A stretch of DNA of 8,335 nucleotides, taken from contig CAJXAG010000040.1 in NCBI GenBank assembly GCA_913050645.1, positions 1-8,335 of the forward strand. The letters run 5' to 3'. Position 1 is the stretch's first letter. Each line of letters opens with the position of its first letter. The translations under genes and the position numbers were made by a program. The stretch comes from an uncultured bacterium. GTDB lineage: Bacteria; Patescibacteriota; Minisyncoccia; Phycocordibacterales; UBA918. The notes under the pieces are model-generated. The model ran no database searches. It was not told the origin of the DNA and saw only the letters and a list, made by a program, of their open reading frames with translations. This document shows, piece after piece, positions 4,151-8,335 of the stretch.

Positions 4151-4783
4151 ATGTCAGCAGAATACAAGACAGTACTTGAAACACATGTAGAAGAGGCAGC
4201 AGTACAGGCTGGAGGTATTTTACGTTCTCGCTATGGACTATGGGCTATTGCTGGGCTCTCTTTTGTAGAATCTGCACTACCAGTCCCTCTCATTACAGAT
4301 CCATTTTTGGTTGCATACATTCTTGCAAATAAAGAGCGCATGGTCCGTGGCGTAGTGGTGACTACCGTCGCATCAATTGCTGGGGGACTTGTTGCCTATA
4401 CACTTGCATTTTGGTTCTATGAATTTATTGTTGAACAATATTTTACTGGCTTGCTCGGGGAACAATTTTTTGTCATCGTTGAATCATTTAAAGAGGGTGT
4501 GTTTTGGGTAACACTTGCAGGTGCAGTAACACCGATCCCGTATACACTAGTTGGTTTAGGGGCTGGCTTTATGAAAGCGAGTTTATTGATGTTTATTCTT
4601 GCATCATTGCTTGGCCGTGGAGGACGGTATTTGTTTGTTGGAGTACTGACGTATTACTTTGGTGAGCAAGCGCTTGCTATTGCACGAAAGAATATACTCC
4701 TGGTCTCAGCGGTGTTCCTCATAGCAGCAGTTGTGTATTTTGTATTTTTCACTGAGGGTGTGGGTTCTGTAGTAGGGGGATAG
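4151..4783 (+). CDS. DedA/VTT-family integral membrane protein (YqaA-like)
   Basis: The 210-residue membrane protein belongs to the SNARE-associated/VTT (DedA-like) superfamily, members of which include lipid scramblases and flippases and affect membrane homeostasis. Family marks are the first re-entrant region with FVESALPVPLITDP (38-51), the second with GAVTPIPYTLVGLGAG (124-139), and LGRGGRYLFVG (154-164) carrying the conserved arginines. Hydrophobic segments lie at about 28-58, 66-93, 117-153, 160-178 and 182-202. The short form without the full DedA N-terminus is typical of YqaA-type members. It starts 4 nt after the preceding stop and appears to be the last gene of the ruvX transcription unit. 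No hairpin terminator is visible before the pilM promoter. A role in lipid transport is family-level inference. Confidence 0.87.
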   Translation: MSAEYKTVLETHVEEAAVQAGGILRSRYGLWAIAGLSFVESALPVPLITDPFLVAYILANKERMVRGVVVTTVASIAGGLVAYTLAFWFYEFIVEQYFTGLLGEQFFVIVESFKEGVFWVTLAGAVTPIPYTLVGLGAGFMKASLLMFILASLLGRGGRYLFVGVLTYYFGEQALAIARKNILLVSAVFLIAAVVYFVFFTEGVGSVVGG

Positions 4784-4795
4784 CCGCTCGCATCG

Positions 4796-4801
4796 TATAA
4801 T
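4796..4801 (+). promoter_or_regulatory. -10 box of the pil operon, leaderless start of pilM
   Basis: A perfect TATAAT lies 12 nt after the DedA-family stop and exactly 6 nt before the pilM ATG (4808), so transcription should begin on the start codon. There is no TGn extension, and no good -35 at 16-18 nt. Confidence 0.65.
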
Positions 4802-4807
4802 GTATCC

Positions 4808-5899
4808 ATGTCTGTTCTTGGTACGTTTGCAAAGCTCATACCACCACCACAATATCTCATGATGCCAAGCGTCGGGGTAGATATTTCTGATACATCACTT
4901 AAGTATATTCAATTCCAACCTGATACACACAGTGGCACACGACTTGAGCTCTCGTACTGGGGAGACATTGATATCCCTGACAGCGCGTTGCATCGCGGCA
5001 CGGTACATGATGTGAAAGCACTTTCAAAGGTGGTGGCAGAGGTGAAAGATCGTACGGGCATGTCGACGATCCGTGTCTCACTCCCAGAAGAGCGTGCCTA
5101 CCTTTTTGAAACAGAAATCAAGAAAGGAACTCCGTTTAAGGAAATTCGCGGCCTTTTAGAGTTTCGTCTTGAGGAAAATGTACCTCTTTCTCCCCGCGAC
5201 GCGTTTTTTGATTACGATATTATTGAAGACAACTTAAAGAAAGACATCCTTCGTGTTTCGGTAACTGCATATGCACGTGAAACAATCATGAACTACTACG
5301 AAGCGTGTGTAGGCGCCGGTATGACCCCGCTGTCATTTGAAGTAGAAGCACAAGCAATTGCGCGTGCGACTATCCCAACGGGAGATACACATACACACAT
5401 GATTGTAGATTTTGGAAAGACTCGAACCGGTATTGGGATTGTCTATCGCGGGTCACTCATGTATACCTCAACGATTGATATCGGGGGGGCTGATTTATCT
5501 TCCGCAATGCGCCGACAACTTGGTGATACACCAGAGTCAGAACTTACAAAGATTAAAAATACACAAGGGTTGGTGCGTACAGTAGAAAGTAGCGATGTGT
5601 ATGATGCGCTGCTGCCGACTATGTCTGCGATTGTAGATGAGATTCGTACACGAAGAGATTACTGGGATTCACGTGATAGCGCAGCCGCCCGACAGGTGCA
5701 GTCGATTATCCTGTGTGGCGGAAGTGTGAACATGAAAGGCCTCCCTGAGTACTTTACACAGATGCTGGGGATACCTGCGCAGCGTGCAAACGTCTGGCAT
5801 AACGCGTTTGATTTGGATCACTATGTACCCGCGATCGGTCGACGGTATTCGTATGGGTATTCAACTGCAATTGGCCTCGCGCTCACTTCATTTACATAG
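4808..5899 (+). CDS. pilM: Type IV pilus assembly protein PilM (actin-like ATPase)
   Basis: PilM is a cytoplasmic actin/FtsA-like nucleotide-binding protein that binds the N-terminal peptide of PilN and couples the pilus inner-membrane complex to the motor. The 363-residue product has the family's length. The actin-fold signatures are visible: phosphate-1 loop VGVDISDTSLKYIQF with Asp25, a middle region VSLPEERAYLFET (about 90-102), phosphate-2 loop IVDFGKTRTGIGIV with Asp201, and the adenosine motif IILCGGSVNMKGL (about 300-312). The protein ends in the common AIGLAL-type helix. The first 20 residues (Pro-rich, before VGVDI) are a short extension often seen in this family. It is the first gene of a four-gene cluster with pilN starting 3 nt after its stop. 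Together with pilN and pilO this is a firm assignment. Confidence 0.93.
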   Translation: MSVLGTFAKLIPPPQYLMMPSVGVDISDTSLKYIQFQPDTHSGTRLELSYWGDIDIPDSALHRGTVHDVKALSKVVAEVKDRTGMSTIRVSLPEERAYLFETEIKKGTPFKEIRGLLEFRLEENVPLSPRDAFFDYDIIEDNLKKDILRVSVTAYARETIMNYYEACVGAGMTPLSFEVEAQAIARATIPTGDTHTHMIVDFGKTRTGIGIVYRGSLMYTSTIDIGGADLSSAMRRQLGDTPESELTKIKNTQGLVRTVESSDVYDALLPTMSAIVDEIRTRRDYWDSRDSAAARQVQSIILCGGSVNMKGLPEYFTQMLGIPAQRANVWHNAFDLDHYVPAIGRRYSYGYSTAIGLALTSFT

Positions 5900-5902
5900 T
5901 CT

Positions 5903-6445
5903 ATGATTAACCTTATTCCACCACATGCACGAAAACAGGTGAAGATCGAATATTGGGTTCGGGTATCTTCAGTGTGGGTATTGATGGTAGCCCTTGGGTT
6001 GTGTGTTGTGCTGGTATTGATGGTGCCCTCATATATACTCATTCGCTCACAACTAAACACATACCAGGAACAATATAGTCAGGCATTAGCTGATAGTGTG
6101 TCATATCAAGAACTCGAAGATGCTGTGGTAACTGCAAATAGGTACGCGCAAAAGCTACTTTCCTACAAATCACCCGTTTCATTTACTGGAATCATTGATG
6201 AGTTGAAGCTTGTAACTGACGATACGATTGAGTTGTCATATGTCGACATTAAACGTACTGAAAGTGGAGAAGTTGAAACGATGGTTGTTAAAGGAGAGGC
6301 ACAGACACGTATTGACTTGGTTGCGTATCGTGACGCAATTGAAGCACACCCATTTTTTACTTCTGCGGACTTACCTATTTCAAATTTAGCAAAAGACAAA
6401 GAGGTTCCATTTAGTATTACCGTTGCTATTAAACAGCCTGAATAG
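5903..6445 (+). CDS. pilN: Type IV pilus assembly protein PilN
   Basis: PilN is a bitopic inner-membrane protein. Its cytoplasmic N-terminus is the ligand of PilM, and its outer domain dimerises with PilO. The start MINLIPPHARKQVKIEYWVR matches the conserved INLLP-type PilM-binding peptide of the family. A single transmembrane helix spans about residues 22-48, followed by a coiled-coil region (about 50-85) and a small ferredoxin-like domain to residue 180. The length is normal. ATG 5903 is 3 nt after the pilM stop and the INLIP motif is directly at the N-terminus, which fixes the start. No Shine-Dalgarno sequence is visible; translation is probably coupled to pilM. Confidence 0.9.
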   Translation: MINLIPPHARKQVKIEYWVRVSSVWVLMVALGLCVVLVLMVPSYILIRSQLNTYQEQYSQALADSVSYQELEDAVVTANRYAQKLLSYKSPVSFTGIIDELKLVTDDTIELSYVDIKRTESGEVETMVVKGEAQTRIDLVAYRDAIEAHPFFTSADLPISNLAKDKEVPFSITVAIKQPE

Positions 6446-6450
6446 TGCAT

Positions 6451-6981
6451 ATGATGATTACACAAAAAACAAAAATAAATACAGCTTTGAGTGTTGGATT
6501 TTTGTTGTGCGTAATCATAGTGGTGAGTTATGGGTGGAACTATATACAAAAGCTTGGTGCAGAACTCGAGACACAAGTTGCCCTCGTTACAACGTATACC
6601 GACCGTGAGCAGAAGCGTGCTGAGTTACTAAATCTAGTAGAGACATCGAGTCTTGAAAGAGAAGAGTTGCTTGGATATATTCTCACACGCGCAGGGGCAC
6701 CCAGTTTTGTGACACAAGGCGAACAAATTGCTGCGTCGCAAGGAGTTATCTATACCACCGACTCACTTGAAGAGGTCATTATTGATGATGGGTTCGATCA
6801 GTTACTTGTGGCGTTTACCATGGAAGGAGCCGAGAGTGATGTTTTGCATATGCTTAAGGTGATTGAGACGTTCCCATACGATGGATACGTGACGAGTGTG
6901 CAGCTAGACCGAACTTCTTTGGCCGAGGAAGGGAATGTCTTTGCGCGTGTCAAATTAGCAGTAACACTTACTGACGTATGA
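6451..6981 (+). CDS. pilO: PilO-like type IV pilus assembly protein
   Basis: By position after pilN and by architecture this is the PilO partner: a short cytoplasmic N-terminus, one transmembrane helix (about 10-30 in this numbering), a coiled coil (about 33-70) and a small alpha/beta domain with a segment (FDQLLVAFTMEGAESDVLHML) like the PilO/GspM ferredoxin-like fold. PilO heterodimerises with PilN and regulates pilus extension. The start is ambiguous: GTG at 6445 overlaps the pilN stop by one base (TAGTG), and ATGs occur at 6451 and 6454. I take 6451; the choice changes only one to two residues. The stop overlaps the next gene by 4 nt (ATGA). Sequence similarity to classical PilO is weak, so the symbol rests mainly on context. 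Confidence 0.75.
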   Translation: MMITQKTKINTALSVGFLLCVIIVVSYGWNYIQKLGAELETQVALVTTYTDREQKRAELLNLVETSSLEREELLGYILTRAGAPSFVTQGEQIAASQGVIYTTDSLEEVIIDDGFDQLLVAFTMEGAESDVLHMLKVIETFPYDGYVTSVQLDRTSLAEEGNVFARVKLAVTLTDV

Positions 6982-7355
6982 TCGACAAAAAAGAAATTCT
7001 TAAAATGGCGACACATGTGTTCAAAAAAGGGCAGGGGTATCCTGATCGTCGGTTGATGCACCCGCGCCGAGAGTGGTCAGTTGGGGTACTGCTCCTGACA
7101 ATTGTCATATTACTCGGCGGTTTTGCTTCATCGCAGATATATCTGAAGTACAGCAATATAGAGGCTTTGATTCCAGAGACAGAAGTTGAAATTGTTGCCT
7201 ATGATGAAGCAGCGGTAAAGGAGGCATTGGAGACTTTTCGTAAGCGTGCAGGACTGTACGGCACATTAAATGAGCGACAGGTTGTGCTTGAGGTTGTGTC
7301 AGAGGTACGTACCACGACTGAAGAAATGACCGAAATAAACCTTACTACAGAGTGA
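6978..7355 (+). CDS. Single-pass membrane protein at the end of the pil operon, function unknown
   Basis: The 125-residue protein starts within the pilO-like stop (ATGA overlap), so it is translationally coupled to the pil cluster. Residues 1-33 are basic and probably cytoplasmic, with YPDRRLMHPRREW just before the membrane. A transmembrane helix spans about 34-54, and a short outer part (about 55-125) contains a predicted helix AAVKEALETFRKRAGLYGTL and a Thr/Glu-rich tail. It has the same bitopic topology as PilN and PilO but lacks the lipobox that a PilP lipoprotein would show. It may be a third membrane partner in the PilMNO complex. I do not recognise a named family, and the role is inferred only from operon position and topology. 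Confidence 0.78.
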   Translation: MIDKKEILKMATHVFKKGQGYPDRRLMHPRREWSVGVLLLTIVILLGGFASSQIYLKYSNIEALIPETEVEIVAYDEAAVKEALETFRKRAGLYGTLNERQVVLEVVSEVRTTTEEMTEINLTTE

Positions 7356-7397
7356 TAATGGTACTGTGTTTTGCATCGCGCACTTGTGGGAATGATA

Positions 7398-7406
7398 TGC
7401 TACCAT
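7398..7406 (+). promoter_or_regulatory. Extended -10 promoter of the coiled-coil gene, leaderless start
   Basis: TGC-TACCAT ends at 7406, exactly 6 nt before the ATG at 7413. This argues for 7413 as the start and against the in-frame TTG at 7371, which lies upstream of the promoter. Confidence 0.55.
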
Positions 7407-7412
7407 GGGATT

Positions 7413-7829
7413 ATGACAGCGAATGAGCGAATGGAAATGATTTTGAAAAATCACACAGCACTCAAGGCAGGGAGGCTTCGCTTTGCTACACGACTCAAGG
7501 AAGCAAAACGGTATCGTGGGAAAATTGCCGATCGATTTGATGCATTAAGTATGCAATACGAGGTTTCTGAAGAGCGCTTTGCAGTGCTCGACGCAATTGA
7601 AGATTTTGAATCAGGCGTACGCCAGCAAATTGCACACATCGAACGTGAGCTCGCAAAAATTGAAAAAGGTATAGACTCTTTAGCACAGCAAAAGAGTGGA
7701 AAGTTAAAAAAGGCGTTTGAGGAGTATGTCATTGCTGACACCAATCAGACACTGACACATATTTCCATGACTTGTTATGAATACGATTTGATTATGGATT
7801 CGGTAAAGGAGATAGAACGGACGACATAG
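7413..7829 (+). CDS. Small coiled-coil protein, function unknown
   Basis: The 138-residue product is almost entirely helical and strongly charged, without membrane segments, cysteine clusters or a signal peptide. Heptad-like spacing is visible in ERFAVLDAIEDFESGV (about 53-68) and in a second segment IAHIERELAKIEKGIDSLAQ (about 73-92), consistent with a long coiled-coil hairpin. An in-frame TTG at 7371 would add 14 residues, but the ATG at 7413 is preferred because of the -10 box 6 nt upstream. It lies 57 nt beyond the pil cluster and has its own terminator, so it is probably an independent unit. I do not recognise the family. It could be cytoplasmic and structural, or a partner of the pilus system, but nothing in the sequence shows it. 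Confidence 0.72.
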   Translation: MTANERMEMILKNHTALKAGRLRFATRLKEAKRYRGKIADRFDALSMQYEVSEERFAVLDAIEDFESGVRQQIAHIERELAKIEKGIDSLAQQKSGKLKKAFEEYVIADTNQTLTHISMTCYEYDLIMDSVKEIERTT

Positions 7830-7837
7830 TAAGAAAC

Positions 7838-7878
7838 AAAGAACTGATCGTTTTTAAACGCCCAGTTCTTTATTTTTG
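7838..7878 (+). terminator. Terminator of the coiled-coil gene
   Basis: AAAGAACTG (7838-7846) pairs with CAGTTCTTT (7863-7871). An inner CGTT/AACG stem closes around a TTTA loop across a 2x2 internal mismatch. The tail ATTTTTGT follows. The gene's stop is 8 nt before the hairpin. Confidence 0.8.
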
Positions 7879-8161
7879 TATTCATCATTTCCATCTACAT
7901 CTCATCGGCACACCTCCGCGCTCACCGAGCGTGAAGTATCATTTTGTGCCCCCTTGGCGTTGCGGAAAAATACCCATCAAGCCCCACAAGGGTTTCCAAG
8001 CGACTGATGTCGCTCTTTTCTGACCCCTCTCGGTAGGGCCTATTTAAAGCCAGATGTTACAAATCTGACACCCAAACAGCTATTTTGAGAGCATTTTCAG
8101 AACGATTTAAAAATACGGATATGGCTTAAAACAAGGATATTCTACCTGTAAAAGTCGGTTG
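7879..8161. other. Non-coding region with several hairpins
   Basis: About 280 bp without a credible gene. It contains hairpins at 7917-7933 (CGCTC/GAGCG core, loop ACC), 7999-8014 (AGCGAC/GTCGCT, loop TGAT, followed by CTTTTC) and 8051-8067 (CAGAT/ATCTG), and two GGATAT direct repeats 18 nt apart (8117-8122 and 8135-8140) before the promoter of the last gene. On the minus strand a short open frame without an ATG runs roughly from 8050 to 7924. It may be a small structured RNA, a degraded coding tail, or spacer. I do not recognise a known RNA family, and I see no DnaA boxes. Confidence 0.4.
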
Positions 8162-8167
8162 TATAAT
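8162..8167 (+). promoter_or_regulatory. -10 box of the last gene
   Basis: A perfect TATAAT lies 8 nt before the ATG at 8176, giving a leaderless or nearly leaderless transcript. The two GGATAT repeats upstream (8117-8140) sit where a regulator could bind. No clear -35 is present. Confidence 0.55.
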
Positions 8168-8175
8168 TAGAGTAT

Positions 8176-8335
8176 ATGTACACAAAAAGCACACTTGCTT
8201 CGCTCCGTCAGGCTCTCATACAACGTAAGGCTCTTGAGGATCAGGTGCGACAAGCAATAGAACCAATAAAACCAACCTTACGCTTCATCGCTGAGCTACA
8301 AGCAATTTATCAAGAAGTCTACGGTACTGAGCCAG
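8176..8335 (+). CDS. 5' end of an unidentified gene (runs off the window)
   Basis: The frame is open from ATG 8176 to the window end, giving 53 complete codons. The visible part (MYTKSTLASLRQAL and onward) looks like a charged, helical N-terminus with no signal peptide or membrane segment. A perfect TATAAT box 8 nt upstream supports the start. The fragment is too short and featureless to name, but an uninterrupted frame in register with a good promoter makes it a credible gene. Confidence 0.65.
   Translation, partial: MYTKSTLASLRQALIQRKALEDQVRQAIEPIKPTLRFIAELQAIYQEVYGTEP

Noticed and set aside
7371..7412. TTG start adding 14 residues to the coiled-coil protein
   Set aside because: The promoter -10 lies within this extension and places the transcript start at the ATG 7413.
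7879..8161. Replication origin, RNase P RNA, SRP RNA or tmRNA
   Set aside because: No DnaA-box sequence (TTATCCACA) is visible, and none of the conserved cores of those RNAs is present on either strand by eye.

Overview
The window reads as a piece of a small, streamlined bacterial chromosome, most likely a member of the Candidate Phyla Radiation (Patescibacteria, Parcubacteria-like). This is inference from four things: gene content (S20, ruvX, a monoderm-style pilMNO cluster without pilP or a secretin, and a small two-helix membrane protein of a kind I associate with this group), very tight gene packing, no clear Shine-Dalgarno sequence before any gene, and -10 boxes placed so that transcription should begin on the start codon itself.

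Layout, left to right. rpsT (21-284) ends in a strong terminator and is followed by a tRNA-Arg with anticodon GCG (439-510) and its own promoter. Next, on the minus strand, comes a large serine recombinase gene (450-2024) whose reading frame runs antisense into the tRNA-Arg. The recombinase is bracketed by 50-bp perfect inverted repeats (578-638 and 2063-2112) that differ only by an 11-bp tandem-duplication indel in the left copy. After a terminator (2126-2158) come, all on the minus strand, a two-helix membrane protein gene (2162-2632), a tRNA-Ser(TGA) with encoded CCA (2699-2790) and a zinc-knuckle HNH endonuclease gene (2815-3279). The HNH gene is divergent from a plus-strand run: ruvX, a stand-alone MetRS-type tRNA-binding domain protein and a DedA/VTT-family membrane protein (3338-4783). 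A type IV pilus assembly cluster follows (4808-7355): pilM, pilN, a pilO-like gene and a small one-helix protein. A coiled-coil protein (7413-7829) with its own promoter and terminator comes next, then about 290 bp of non-coding DNA rich in hairpins, and the 5' end of a further gene that runs off the window (8176-8335).

How the genes work together. PilM is an actin-like cytoplasmic ring protein that binds PilN. PilN and PilO are bitopic membrane proteins that link it to the pilus machine, and the fourth gene has the topology expected of another member of that complex. RuvX, the tRNA-binding protein and the DedA protein are co-transcribed but not obviously linked in function. The recombinase and possibly the HNH gene are the mobile or selfish component, each lying next to a tRNA gene.

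The most interesting point is the recombinase element. Inversion between its flanking repeats would replace the present C-terminal tail, which reads into the tRNA, with a short tail ending at a clean stop followed by a terminator. It would also turn recombinase transcription away from the tRNA. The second is a consistent promoter architecture: five genes have a -10 hexamer exactly 6 nt before the ATG, four of them with an extended TGn motif.
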